A program made the position numbers and the translations under genes. A stretch of 64,000 bases of DNA from Flagellimonas meridianipacifica (GTDB taxonomy: Bacteria; Bacteroidota; Bacteroidia; Flavobacteriales; Flavobacteriaceae): NCBI RefSeq assembly GCF_003001695.1, contig NZ_PVYX01000001.1:868001-932000 (forward strand), written 5' to 3'. Below the pieces are notes generated by a model, which saw only the letters and a list, made by a program, of their open reading frames with translations, ran no database searches and had not been told where the DNA came from. This document shows, in pieces, positions 7,803 to 15,890 of this stretch. Numbering within the stretch: the first letter of the stretch is position 1; every line of letters starts with the position of its first letter.

Positions 7803-8156
7803 CTAGTCTGCTACTTCTGGTTTATGCAGGCTTACCACAATCAGCACAGCAATCCCATTAATCCAGTAATAGTATCCATCCAACCCTTCAAAAGAGAGCG
7901 CAAAGGGCGCCAAAATAAATACCACGGCCACCAAAAAATCTATCAATAAATGATACCTGTAGGGAATTACCCGAAATACTCCCAAGTGGTGGTCTGTCAA
8001 TAAAGTCAAAACCAATGCGGCCACTCCAACGGCAACTGAAAGCTGCAATGCCAAGGGATTGGAACTTCCCAAGCCCAACAAAAAAGGTAAGGCTATCAAT
8101 GCTAATGCAACTGGATAATCTAAAAATGCATGTATTCTTTTTGTAACGAATTTCAT
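7803..8156 (-). CDS. Small four-helix integral membrane protein, SPW-repeat-like
   Basis: The 117-residue protein has four clear membrane helices: ALALIALPFLLGLG, LSVAVGVAALVLTLLT, HLLIDFLVAVVFILAPFALSF and WINGIAVLIVVSL. Halves 1 and 2 look alike, each with an L/I-D-Y/F segment before a helix ending in a proline-containing LPFLL or LAPFAL. This recalls the SPW-repeat membrane proteins. Function is unknown. It lies 33 bases after the YHS-domain gene on the same strand and is probably cotranscribed with it. Confidence 0.7.
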   Translation of the reverse strand: MKFVTKRIHAFLDYPVALALIALPFLLGLGSSNPLALQLSVAVGVAALVLTLLTDHHLGVFRVIPYRYHLLIDFLVAVVFILAPFALSFEGLDGYYYWINGIAVLIVVSLHKPEVAD

Positions 8157-8189
8157 AATCTTAATTTTTAATTGAACTCCCCTACAATT

Positions 8190-8663
8190 CTAGTTGTAGG
8201 TTTTGCTTAATTGCTTCCAGTTGGTATCTGCGGTGCTCTTCAATTTGGAGTGGTTTTTCTCTGCCAACCATAATTGTTTTGCATCCAATTCTACATTGTT
8301 CAAGAACAAATAATATTTGCCATCTTTCACCATAAATTTGTTAGGGTCTACTCTAAACTTGGCTCCAGCATATACTCCAAAAGCACAGTACCCGCCATAT
8401 TGTGGCAAATATTTCTCTGGGTTCTTGTCAAATGTTTTTTTCTGTTCTTCAGAAGTGAAGTAATAAGCTACTTTGTTGTATTCTGATTTATAGGCTTTAT
8501 TTCCTATTTGTGCCAATCCCAAATCCAAGTAGGATACAGGGCTGTAGCCAGCCAATGCAATATTGCTGTTGTCAATGTTGTTTGCTTTTTTGTCTTGTCC
8601 AAAAGTGATTGAACTGATTGCTAAAGCAAAAATGAGTACTGTTGTTTTAATTGTATTTTTCAT
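8190..8663 (-). CDS. Secreted YHS-domain protein
   Basis: The ATG at 8663 starts a good signal peptide (MKNTIKTTVLIFALAISSITFGQ). The open frame reaches 37 codons further upstream without a plausible protein start. The mature part holds a YHS-type domain: VAYYFTSEEQKKTFDKNPEKYLPQYGGYCAFGV near residues 65-97, where the cysteine after YGG and nearby aromatic residues could bind a metal or haem-like ligand. Proteins of this kind are common in the Bacteroidota periplasm, often near copper or stress genes, but none of those are adjacent here. The 231 bases upstream hold no gene that I can support. Confidence 0.8.
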   Translation of the reverse strand: MKNTIKTTVLIFALAISSITFGQDKKANNIDNSNIALAGYSPVSYLDLGLAQIGNKAYKSEYNKVAYYFTSEEQKKTFDKNPEKYLPQYGGYCAFGVYAGAKFRVDPNKFMVKDGKYYLFLNNVELDAKQLWLAEKNHSKLKSTADTNWKQLSKTYN

Positions 8664-8894
8664 CGTTCTATTTTTTAATAATTGTCTGTATTTGTTTTTA
8701 GAATTCTTCTTGAACCGCAGGTTATGATAGGTTAAGTTTTCTACTATCCATGCAGTTCGTTTCTTCGGTCTCAAAACCTAAGGTGGTTGACTTTCTCCAT
8801 CTGGCTTCCGTAAAAAGAGAGCCAAAATCGAAACGTTGCGTCTTAATCAGTCGTCCGTGCCGTTTGGTGTTGAAGAAATGCATAGCAAATTCTT

Positions 8895-9257
8895 TTACTC
8901 CGCGTTGAAATACTCTTCTTGTACCACTTCACCGTTTTCATTCCAGATTCTGCGAATGATTTCGTGCCAGTAAATCTTACTGTCGTCCTTCATGTTGAAA
9001 TCGAATGTGAACTCTGATGCAGATACATTTCCATCAACGATGGTGTGGTGATGAGTAATGCCATTGACTTGGGCAATAGCTCCTGCAAAGCCTTCCATTT
9101 TTTCAACCATTTGTTGTTTGTTGGTAGTTGCTACTCCATTGTAGTCAGAGGTAGTAGAATCTTCTGCGAAGAATTGTTTTACCGCATCCACAATAGCTCC
9201 TTGGGCAACTATACTGTCCATTTCTGTTGCTAATGATTTAATATCCATTGTTGTCAA
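8895..9257 (-). CDS. NTF2-like / SnoaL-type small protein
   Basis: A 120-residue single-domain protein with the same fold as the one at 4384: helix, VKQFFAEDSTTSDYNGVATTNKQQMVEKMEGF, then beta strands ending EEYFNAE. There is no signal peptide. Either M1 or M4 may be the start; M4 (MDIKSL) is 9 bases downstream. The upstream region (9258-9340) contains the palindromes ACAATTGT and TGTAATTACA, so it may be under operator control. The adjacent AraC regulator on the same strand is a candidate regulator, but that is inference. Confidence 0.75.
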   Translation of the reverse strand: MTTMDIKSLATEMDSIVAQGAIVDAVKQFFAEDSTTSDYNGVATTNKQQMVEKMEGFAGAIAQVNGITHHHTIVDGNVSASEFTFDFNMKDDSKIYWHEIIRRIWNENGEVVQEEYFNAE

Positions 9258-9340
9258 TTTTTAATGTTTACACAATTGTTGTTTGTAATTACATTGCAAA
9301 TTTCAGCAAGGATGCCAGGCTAGGAGGTACAAAAAAGACG

Positions 9341-10393
9341 CTAAGAATTGTACTTTTTGGATTTATACAAAGTGGGTGTGGTGCCTGTATATTTCTTGAA
9401 GAATTGGGAGAAATGATTGGCTTCTTCAAAACCCAAAGCAAAGGCCACCTCTTTTACGGAAGCATCTTGTTTCAATAGTCTTTTTGATGAAGTGATTAAT
9501 TCTCCTCGAATCAATTGTCCTAGGGAAGCATTCATTTTAGCCCTAGTTTTTTTGGAAAGCGCCTTTACGGAGAGATGCATTTTGTCTGCATAAAACTCAA
9601 GGTTTCGCTGTTCCGTGTGATGGGTTTTTAGTAATTCAACCAAGTCCTGGATAAACGAATCTCGGTTGTCAAAGTCAAAATCATTTCTGAACTCGGAAGG
9701 GGTCATTCCCGTACTTCTTTTAAAGACCCGATTAAAGTAAGCTGGGTCTTTATATCCCGTTTCAAAGGACACTTCTTGAATGCTCTTATCCGTAAAAACA
9801 ATTTTCTTTCTACCCTCCATCAATCTTTTGTTGGAAATCAAGTTTTTTACAGAGAGCCCTATTTTATCCTTGACCAAGGCTTGGGCTTCGTATCCATTTT
9901 CGGTCATCAGCTTTATCAAATCATCACTGGAAAAATTACCGACATAGTTTTCGTCAATAATATCCTTGACATCAAAAATCAGCTGGTATTCTTTCTTGCT
10001 AGCCTTAAAGGGATTCTGCCAATACCATTGTTTGGATGATATATCGATGATGTCTGTAGTGTTTTCCGAAAATACGGTGTTGGATAAGTATTTTTGGCAT
10101 TCATCACACTCATTAAAGTTGATATAGCCCAATGAAATTAGGTGTTTAAAAAGCACACGTACTTCCTTCTTTTCAAAGATGTCCTTGTTGGGAAACTCAA
10201 TCTTTCGAACCACAAAGTCATCTGAAAAGAATTTGATGTATTGGCCTTTTTCCAAATAAATGGCCTTGTCCTGCCAATCCGAATAGTTTTTAAAATCTAC
10301 TTGAATGGTTCCTGAACCGGAAAGAATATGAAATAAGGTATACTTATTCACAAAGTACACCTTGTTGATTTCAGGATATAGTTTTTGTACCAC
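9341..10393 (-). CDS. AraC-family regulator with two tandem DNA-binding domains
   Basis: Residues 1-135 form an N-terminal sensor with beta-strand character (FHILSGSGTIQVDF). Two AraC-type double-HTH domains then follow one another. The first, about 150-240, ends EVSFETGYKDPAYFNRVFKRSTGMTPSEFR. The second, about 250-345, ends EVAFALGFEEANHFSQFFKKYTGTTPTLYK. Both keep the second-HTH signature, so both could bind DNA. Most AraC members have only one such domain. The assigned start is a GTG at 10393, but the frame stays open for at least 18 codons upstream, overlapping the rsmI end, so the start is unsure. Confidence 0.8.
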   Translation of the reverse strand: MVQKLYPEINKVYFVNKYTLFHILSGSGTIQVDFKNYSDWQDKAIYLEKGQYIKFFSDDFVVRKIEFPNKDIFEKKEVRVLFKHLISLGYINFNECDECQKYLSNTVFSENTTDIIDISSKQWYWQNPFKASKKEYQLIFDVKDIIDENYVGNFSSDDLIKLMTENGYEAQALVKDKIGLSVKNLISNKRLMEGRKKIVFTDKSIQEVSFETGYKDPAYFNRVFKRSTGMTPSEFRNDFDFDNRDSFIQDLVELLKTHHTEQRNLEFYADKMHLSVKALSKKTRAKMNASLGQLIRGELITSSKRLLKQDASVKEVAFALGFEEANHFSQFFKKYTGTTPTLYKSKKYNS

Positions 10394-10446
10394 TGTGGCC
10401 GTCGGTTGTTGCCAATTTGGTCGAAAAAAAGGGAGATTACTAACAC

Positions 10447-11118
10447 TTATTGCTTTCCGGCCACCACAATAACAAACTCACCCTTAGGGGGTTTAGTTTC
10501 AAAATGTTTCAAAACATCAGACACCGTTCCTCGGATGGTTTCTTCATACATTTTAGTCAATTCACGCGAAACTGAAACTTGTCTATCCACTCCAAAATAT
10601 TCACCAAACTGCGTCAATGTTTTTATCAATTTATGTGGGGATTCGTAAAAAACCAAGGTCCGTTTTTCTTCGGCCAAAGCCTCCAGTCGGGTCTGTCTGC
10701 CTTTCTTAACGGGTAAAAATCCTTCAAAAACAAAACGGTCATTGGGAAGACCACTGTTCACCAAAGCAGGCACAAAAGCGGTAGCCCCAGGCAAACACTC
10801 CACTTCAATATTGTTTTGGACGCAGGCACGGGTCAACAAAAATCCGGGGTCGGAAATCGCGGGGGTTCCCGCATCGGAAATCAAGGCCAACGTAGCCCCA
10901 CTCTTTAATCGTTCTAACATGGCTTCAAGCTGTCTGTGCTCATTATGCATATGGTGACTCTGCAAAGGTGTGTCAATTTCAAAATGCTTTAGCAGCTTTC
11001 CGCTGGTACGCGTGTCCTCGGCTAAAATCAAATCCACTTCCTTCAAAACCTTAATAGCTCTAAAGGTCATGTCCTCAAGATTTCCTATTGGTGTTGGAAC
11101 CAGAAACAGTTTTCCCAT
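10447..11118 (-). CDS. rsmI: 16S rRNA 2'-O-ribose C1402 methyltransferase RsmI
   Basis: The full-length 223-residue protein matches RsmI. The N-terminal LFLVPTPIGNLEDMTFRAIKVLKEVD and LAEDTRTSGKLL form the tetrapyrrole-methylase-type SAM fold, followed by LISDAGTPAISDPG (about residues 79-92) and FYESPHKL near residue 156. It methylates the ribose of C1402 in the ribosomal P site. It follows a DoxX-like gene by 9 bases and precedes the AraC gene on the same strand, so the three may share a transcript. Confidence 0.95.
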   Translation of the reverse strand: MGKLFLVPTPIGNLEDMTFRAIKVLKEVDLILAEDTRTSGKLLKHFEIDTPLQSHHMHNEHRQLEAMLERLKSGATLALISDAGTPAISDPGFLLTRACVQNNIEVECLPGATAFVPALVNSGLPNDRFVFEGFLPVKKGRQTRLEALAEEKRTLVFYESPHKLIKTLTQFGEYFGVDRQVSVSRELTKMYEETIRGTVSDVLKHFETKPPKGEFVIVVAGKQ

Positions 11119-11127
11119 AGGCCAAAG

Positions 11128-11484
11128 TTAAGGCCTTGCCTTTTTTCCCGTGAAGTAGGAAGTCAGTACAAAAATAAAGGCAAGAAGAGCCCCCATTTGT
11201 TGTCCATCGCCAATCATAACATGCGCGAAAAAGGCCAAAATGGAGTTAAAGAAGAATCCGGCATATGCCCATTCTTTCAACCATTTTGAAAAATTCCCCC
11301 AAACTGCAACAAGGCCCAAAAGTTTGGCAATGGCCATAGGATAAATTAAATAAGTTGGATAACCCATAGCTTCAAAAAAGCCACGAATCATCTCGTTGTT
11401 AAAAAAGTAATTGTACGCAGAAAAACACATAATGGCGGTCAACAAGGCAGTTGATAGCCAATAGGTAATTTTAATACCTTTCAT
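11128..11484 (-). CDS. DoxX-like small membrane protein
   Basis: The 118-residue protein has four membrane helices and the DoxX-like (DoxX_2 type) pattern: NNEMIRGFFEAMGYPTYLIYPMAIAKLLGLVAVW at about residues 29-62, with the conserved glycine-tyrosine-proline and alanine-lysine-leucine-leucine-glycine residues. It probably sits in the inner membrane. The family role is poorly defined, with links to redox stress and quinone chemistry proposed for relatives. It ends 9 bases before rsmI. Confidence 0.8.
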   Translation of the reverse strand: MKGIKITYWLSTALLTAIMCFSAYNYFFNNEMIRGFFEAMGYPTYLIYPMAIAKLLGLVAVWGNFSKWLKEWAYAGFFFNSILAFFAHVMIGDGQQMGALLAFIFVLTSYFTGKKARP

Positions 11485-11547
11485 CTTAGTTAGGTTTAGG
11501 GATGAATTTCCCTAAAAATATAAAAAGTAGCCGAAACGGATTCCGGT

Positions 11548-12225
11548 TTATGCGAAGCGTCTTTCTATCAGTGCCATAAAGCGAGATTCATACTCCTCTT
11601 TACCTTCCCAATTGTGGTACTCCGGTTTTACCAAATTGGTGATAAATGCCTTGGAACGTTCCTCAGTCTCAATGGTGTTTAGCTGATTGACAACCTTTTC
11701 GTATTCCTTAATATTGTCGTTGAAGAGGTGCTTAACAAAAGCCAATTTATCATTCAATCCTATTTGATACTCCTTTACGAACGAATCATTTAAAGACTTT
11801 TTCGCTGAAGCTTCAGCGGTGCTTTCTGTAAAAATATCCTTGCCATTTTCGGGCTTTTCCGGTTTGGCCACAAACTCCGCAAAAAAGTGCTCCACCGCAG
11901 TCTCCGTAGGCATTTCTGAAACCATATCTTTAATCGTATCCATCCCAGGAGTAATAATATCCTCATCGTGAGGATTACTTTCCGGAACTGCTGTATTGCC
12001 ACTCATAACAGTGTTGGCCAATTTTTCAAATCGCGATGCCAACACATTCTTGGAAACATCCACCTCAATATCACTCAACTTTTCATCAATAAACTTCAAC
12101 ACCGCAAGTTTCTCATAGAGTTCTTTTGCCTTATCATACAGCTCAATTAACTGCTTGTCTTCCCTGGCCGTAATAATGTCAGTGGATAGTTTTATCAATT
12201 CTTCCCGTAACTTCCTAACCATCAC
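11548..12225 (-). CDS. Conserved flavobacterial hypothetical protein (225 aa)
   Basis: Residues 1-75 are strongly helical with heptad-like charge (LREELIKLSTDIITAREDKQLIELYDKAKELYEKL). A low-complexity acidic middle (about 90-145) follows, and the C-terminus (IGLNDKLAFVKHLF and NWEGKEEYESRFMALIERRF) resembles a block common in Bacteroidota hypothetical proteins. There is no signal peptide or membrane segment, so it is probably cytoplasmic. I know no function. It is divergent from tdk across a 154-base gap. Confidence 0.7.
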   Translation of the reverse strand: MMVRKLREELIKLSTDIITAREDKQLIELYDKAKELYEKLAVLKFIDEKLSDIEVDVSKNVLASRFEKLANTVMSGNTAVPESNPHDEDIITPGMDTIKDMVSEMPTETAVEHFFAEFVAKPEKPENGKDIFTESTAEASAKKSLNDSFVKEYQIGLNDKLAFVKHLFNDNIKEYEKVVNQLNTIETEERSKAFITNLVKPEYHNWEGKEEYESRFMALIERRFA

Positions 12226-12317
12226 TTAAATCTTTTTATAAAAATAAGTCCATTTTGATAATACCTTTAAGAACAAAAGGTTAAATTTTATCGCTGTAAG
12301 AGGGCTTATTTTTTTAG

Positions 12318-12325
12318 TAGCTTTG
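12318..12325 (+). promoter_or_regulatory. Possible -7 element of the tdk promoter
   Basis: TAGCTTTG matches TAnnTTTG and lies about 54 bases before the tdk start in the divergent gap. No clear -33 TTG is found at the expected spacing, so the call rests on one element. Confidence 0.35.
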
Positions 12326-12379
12326 TGTTTTGTCTTAATATAAAACGAAAGTACTACCCTTTTCGTTTAAAAGTACAGT

Positions 12380-13024
12380 ATGTTTCTCGAAAATACGGTA
12401 AACCCAGAAGAACAGTTTGGATGGATAGAGGTTATCTGCGGTTCCATGTTTTCAGGAAAGACCGAAGAGCTTATCCGACGCTTAAAACGCGCCAAGTTTG
12501 CCAAACAAAAGGTTGAAATCTTTAAACCCATAGTGGATACCCGATATCATGAAGATATGGTAGTCTCCCATGATTCCAATGAAATCAGGTCCACGCCAGT
12601 ACCTGCTGCTGCCAACATTCGATTGCTAGCGGATGATTGCGATGTAGTAGGTATTGACGAAGCCCAATTCTTTGATGACGAAATAGTAACGGTTTGCAAC
12701 GATTTGGCCAACAGGGGTGTTCGCGTTGTAGTTGCCGGATTGGACATGGACTTTAAGGGAAATCCATTTGGACCTATGCCCGCACTAATGGCCACAGCAG
12801 AATACGTAACCAAGGTGCATGCTGTTTGTACAAGGACCGGAAATTTGGCCAACTACAGTTTTAGAAAAGCTGACAATGATAACTTGGTTCTTTTGGGAGA
12901 AACTGGAGAATATGAACCCCTTAGCCGAGCTGCTTTCTACAAGGCCATGCTCAAAGAAAAAGTAAGTAAAATGGATGTAGAGGCCGAAGAGGTTACCCCT
13001 AAAAAGAAAACAGCCAATGGATAA
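12380..13024 (+). CDS. tdk: Thymidine kinase
   Basis: The protein phosphorylates thymidine to dTMP in nucleotide salvage. Visible motifs are the P-loop [11 protein letters not shown] (residues about 21-31), the DEAQFFDDE Walker B/lid segment near 93-101, and [16 protein letters not shown]. Of the four zinc-binding cysteines found in E. coli-type enzymes, only the first is kept in CTRTG, and the C-terminal pair is replaced by [10 protein letters not shown]. The structural zinc site is therefore probably absent. It overlaps alr by 8 bases and the two form an operon. Confidence 0.93.
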   Translation: MFLENTVNPEEQFGWIEVICGSMFSGKTEELIRRLKRAKFAKQKVEIFKPIVDTRYHEDMVVSHDSNEIRSTPVPAAANIRLLADDCDVVGIDEAQFFDDEIVTVCNDLANRGVRVVVAGLDMDFKGNPFGPMPALMATAEYVTKVHAVCTRTGNLANYSFRKADNDNLVLLGETGEYEPLSRAAFYKAMLKEKVSKMDVEAEEVTPKKKTANG

Positions 13025-14120
13025 AGTTGGTGAAACCGTCTTGGAAATTGACCTAGAAGCCCTAGCCCATAACTACAACTACCTCAAATCAAAACTGCTT
13101 CCCAAAACCAAATTCTTAGCAGTGGTAAAAGCTTTCGCTTATGGAAGCGACATGGTTGCCATTGCAAAAAAGATGGAATCCCTTGGAGTGGATTATTTTG
13201 CCGTGGCCTATGTGCGGGAAGGTGTTTTACTTCGCGAAGCGGGTATTGTGACTCCCATTCTGGTGCTCCATCCCCAACCTGTGAATTTTGAACAATTGAT
13301 TACGTATCAGTTGGAGCCAAGTTTATATTCCCCGAAAATCTTGGTTGAATTTTTGAAAACAGCTCGGGAGAAAAAATTGAAGAACTACCCTGTTCATATC
13401 AAATTCAATACCGGTCTTAATCGTTTGGGGTTTTGGGAAACCGACGTCGATTACATCTCAAAACAATTGGACAATCGTGATGAGATAAAAATCACCGCTA
13501 TCCTCTCCCATTTAGCCGCATCAGAAGACCCTGATGAGAAAGAATTCAGTGACACTCAAATCAAGATTTTTAAGAAAATAAGTGTCGCGCTCAACGAAAG
13601 ATTAGGGTACAGTCCATTTAGGCACATGTTGAACACTTCCGGTATCATCAACTATCCAGAAGCGCAATTTGAGATGGTTCGTAGCGGCATTGGTTTGTAT
13701 GGCTACGGCAACAGTGCTATTGAAGATAAAAACTTGAAGCCAGTAGCTCAGCTAAAAACCATTATTTCCCAAATACATAAAATAGAACCCGGCGAAACGG
13801 TCGGATACAACCGTGCTTTTAGTTCGGAGGGGTATCGAACCACTGCAACACTACCGCTAGGTCATGCAGATGGTATTGGTAGACAGTATGGGAATGGAAA
13901 AGGCTATGTGCACATTAAAGGAAAAAAGGCTCCTATTATAGGCAATGTATGTATGGACATGATTATGGTAGATGTAACCGAAATTGACTGCGTGGAAGGT
14001 GATGAGGTACTGGTTTTTGGACAAGATAATTCTGCTGATGCCTTTGCGTCATCTGCCCAGACCATTTCCTATGAAATATTAACCGCCATTTCCCAGCGGA
14101 TAAAACGAATCATTCGGTAA
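13017..14120 (+). CDS. alr: Alanine racemase
   Basis: A 367-residue fold-type III PLP enzyme. [12 protein letters not shown] near residue 37 carries the PLP lysine (VVKAxAYG motif), [12 protein letters not shown] lies near residues 125-136, and [16 protein letters not shown] near residue 306 is the C-terminal active-site segment. It makes D-alanine for peptidoglycan in the cytoplasm. The ATG lies inside the end of tdk, suggesting translational coupling. A strong terminator follows at 14124-14163. Confidence 0.94.
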   Translation: MDKVGETVLEIDLEALAHNYNYLKSKLLPKTKFLAVVKAFAYGSDMVAIAKKMESLGVDYFAVAYVREGVLLREAGIVTPILVLHPQPVNFEQLITYQLEPSLYSPKILVEFLKTAREKKLKNYPVHIKFNTGLNRLGFWETDVDYISKQLDNRDEIKITAILSHLAASEDPDEKEFSDTQIKIFKKISVALNERLGYSPFRHMLNTSGIINYPEAQFEMVRSGIGLYGYGNSAIEDKNLKPVAQLKTIISQIHKIEPGETVGYNRAFSSEGYRTTATLPLGHADGIGRQYGNGKGYVHIKGKKAPIIGNVCMDMIMVDVTEIDCVEGDEVLVFGQDNSADAFASSAQTISYEILTAISQRIKRIIR

Positions 14121-14123
14121 TAT

Positions 14124-14163
14124 CCACTTTTTCATCCTTCCCTTGCAAAAAAGTGGTTTTTTT
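14124..14163 (+). terminator. Terminator after alr
   Basis: CCACTTTTT (14124-14132) pairs with AAAAAGTGG (14148-14156), followed by seven T residues. It lies 3 bases after the alr stop. A TTG at 14143 and TATTTTGG at 14167 could form an imperfect promoter for mscL overlapping it. Confidence 0.7.
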
Positions 14164-14200
14164 CTGTATTTTGGATTCATTAACCATAAAAAACTATAAA

Positions 14201-14608
14201 ATGGGATTTCTAAAAGAATTCAAGGATTTCGCCATGAAGGGGAACTTGGTTGACATTGCCGTAGGTTTTGTCATGGGTGCGGCCTTCAACAAAGTTGTAG
14301 CCTCTTTTACTGGAGGAATCGTTTCACCGCTCATCGGTCTTCTGTTTAATTCTGATTTCAATGATTTAAAGTATGTTATAAATGAAGGTACCGTGAATGA
14401 CGCAGGTGAAAAAGTTGGCGAAATAGCAGTCCTCTATGGGGCATTCTTGACCAACGTAATTGATTTCCTCATTGTCGCCTTTGTCATGTTCCTGATTGTG
14501 AAAGGAGTGAACAGAATGAAGAAGAAAGAAGAGCCTGCTCCAGAGGCACCAAAAGGACCATCTCAAGAAGAATTGCTTGCTGAAATCCGGGATTTATTGA
14601 AAAAATAA
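14201..14608 (+). CDS. mscL: Large-conductance mechanosensitive channel MscL
   Basis: The 135-residue protein starts at the ATG giving MGFLKEFKDFAMKGNLVDIAVGFVMGAAFNKVV, the classic MscL N-terminus. The frame extends 16 codons upstream into the promoter region and that part is not coding. The two membrane helices span about residues 15-45 and 78-102, joined by a periplasmic loop, and the C-terminal helix ends EELLAEIRDLLKK. It forms a pentameric pressure-release pore in the inner membrane that opens under hypo-osmotic stress. It is flanked by terminators and appears monocistronic. Confidence 0.95.
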   Translation: MGFLKEFKDFAMKGNLVDIAVGFVMGAAFNKVVASFTGGIVSPLIGLLFNSDFNDLKYVINEGTVNDAGEKVGEIAVLYGAFLTNVIDFLIVAFVMFLIVKGVNRMKKKEEPAPEAPKGPSQEELLAEIRDLLKK

Positions 14609-14661
14609 AATCGACGACCCTGTAAAAAAGGGTACCGCTACATCACAATTCTTAACTAAAA

Positions 14662-14696
14662 AACCGTCAGTCTGTTTCGCTAACACTCTGACGGTT
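14662..14696 (+). terminator. Terminator after mscL
   Basis: AACCGTCAG (14662-14670) and CTGACGGTT (14688-14696) form a perfect 9-bp stem. An inner TGTT/AACA pairing extends the hairpin, and a T-rich tract (GTTTTATTT) follows. It lies 53 bases after the mscL stop. Confidence 0.8.
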
Positions 14697-14799
14697 GTTT
14701 TATTTGTAACATTTTGTTATTTTTTCTTTCATCTTTCTTAAAAGACTTGCATAAATCCAATCTGCGGATGTACTTTTGTTCCATAAATTGATTAAAACT

Positions 14800-15813
14800 A
14801 TGAAAGTAGCCGTAGTTGGAGCCACGGGAATGGTGGGCGAAGTGATGTTAAAAGTATTGGCCGAACGTAATTTTCCTATAACTGAATTGCTTTTGGTGGC
14901 TTCTGAGCGTTCCGTTGGTAAAAAACTGGAGTATAAAGGTGAGGATTATACGATTATTGGGCTTGCTGATGCAATTGCCGCTCAACCAGATATCGCCATC
15001 TTCTCCGCTGGAGGTGGTACCTCTTTAGAATGGGCTCCCAAGTTTGCAGAAGTTGGAACAACGGTAATCGACAACTCCTCTGCTTGGCGAATGGACCCAA
15101 CGAAGAAATTGGTAGTTCCAGAAATCAATGCATCAGAATTGACCTCCGAGGACAAGATTATTGCCAACCCTAACTGCTCTACCATTCAGATGGTTATGGC
15201 ATTGAATCCACTTCATCTCAAATACCAAATGAAGCGAGTTGTGGTCTCTACCTATCAATCGGTGTCAGGTACTGGGGTTAAAGCTGTCCAGCAATTGGAA
15301 AATGAGACCAAAGGTATAGACGGGGAAATGGCATATCCATATCCAATTAATAGAAACGCATTACCACATTGTGATGTCTTTATGGAAAATGGATACACCA
15401 AAGAGGAGATGAAACTGGCTAGAGAACCTCAAAAGATATTGGACGATAGGACTTTTTCAGTCACCGCTACTGCAGTGCGAATTCCAACTGCTGGAGGTCA
15501 TTCCGAATCAGTCAATGTTGAATTTCATAAGGATTTCGACCTTAACGAAGTTAGACAATTGCTTAGTGAAACTCCAGGCATAGTAGTTCAAGACAATCCT
15601 GAAACCAATACGTATCCCATGCCCATCCATGCGCATGACAAAGATGAGGTCTTTGTTGGGAGATTGCGTAGAGACGAGACGCAACGCAATACGTTGAACA
15701 TGTGGATTGTATCAGATAATTTGCGAAAAGGAGCAGCGACTAACGCTGTGCAGATTGCTGAATATTTGGTACAGAAAGGATTGATCGCCCAGCAATCTTC
15801 AGCAGTTTCTTAA
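14800..15813 (+). CDS. asd: Aspartate-semialdehyde dehydrogenase
   Basis: The start at 14800 gives MKVAVVGATGMVGEVMLKVL, the NADP-binding Rossmann motif GATGMVG. Eight upstream codons are open but add nothing family-like. The catalytic cysteine is in NPNCSTIQMVMAL (about residue 128). SVSGTG and the histidine segment RIPTAGGHSESVNVE (about 235) complete the active site. The enzyme converts aspartyl phosphate to aspartate semialdehyde for lysine/diaminopimelate, threonine and methionine synthesis. It is a single gene, separated by terminator and promoter regions. Confidence 0.95.
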   Translation: MKVAVVGATGMVGEVMLKVLAERNFPITELLLVASERSVGKKLEYKGEDYTIIGLADAIAAQPDIAIFSAGGGTSLEWAPKFAEVGTTVIDNSSAWRMDPTKKLVVPEINASELTSEDKIIANPNCSTIQMVMALNPLHLKYQMKRVVVSTYQSVSGTGVKAVQQLENETKGIDGEMAYPYPINRNALPHCDVFMENGYTKEEMKLAREPQKILDDRTFSVTATAVRIPTAGGHSESVNVEFHKDFDLNEVRQLLSETPGIVVQDNPETNTYPMPIHAHDKDEVFVGRLRRDETQRNTLNMWIVSDNLRKGAATNAVQIAEYLVQKGLIAQQSSAVS

Positions 15814-15890
15814 AATACGTTAAAGGTTACCCTAGTTTTCAAAAGCCTAGTGGGAATTGTGCTATTTTTAACAGATTAAATTAATTGAAA

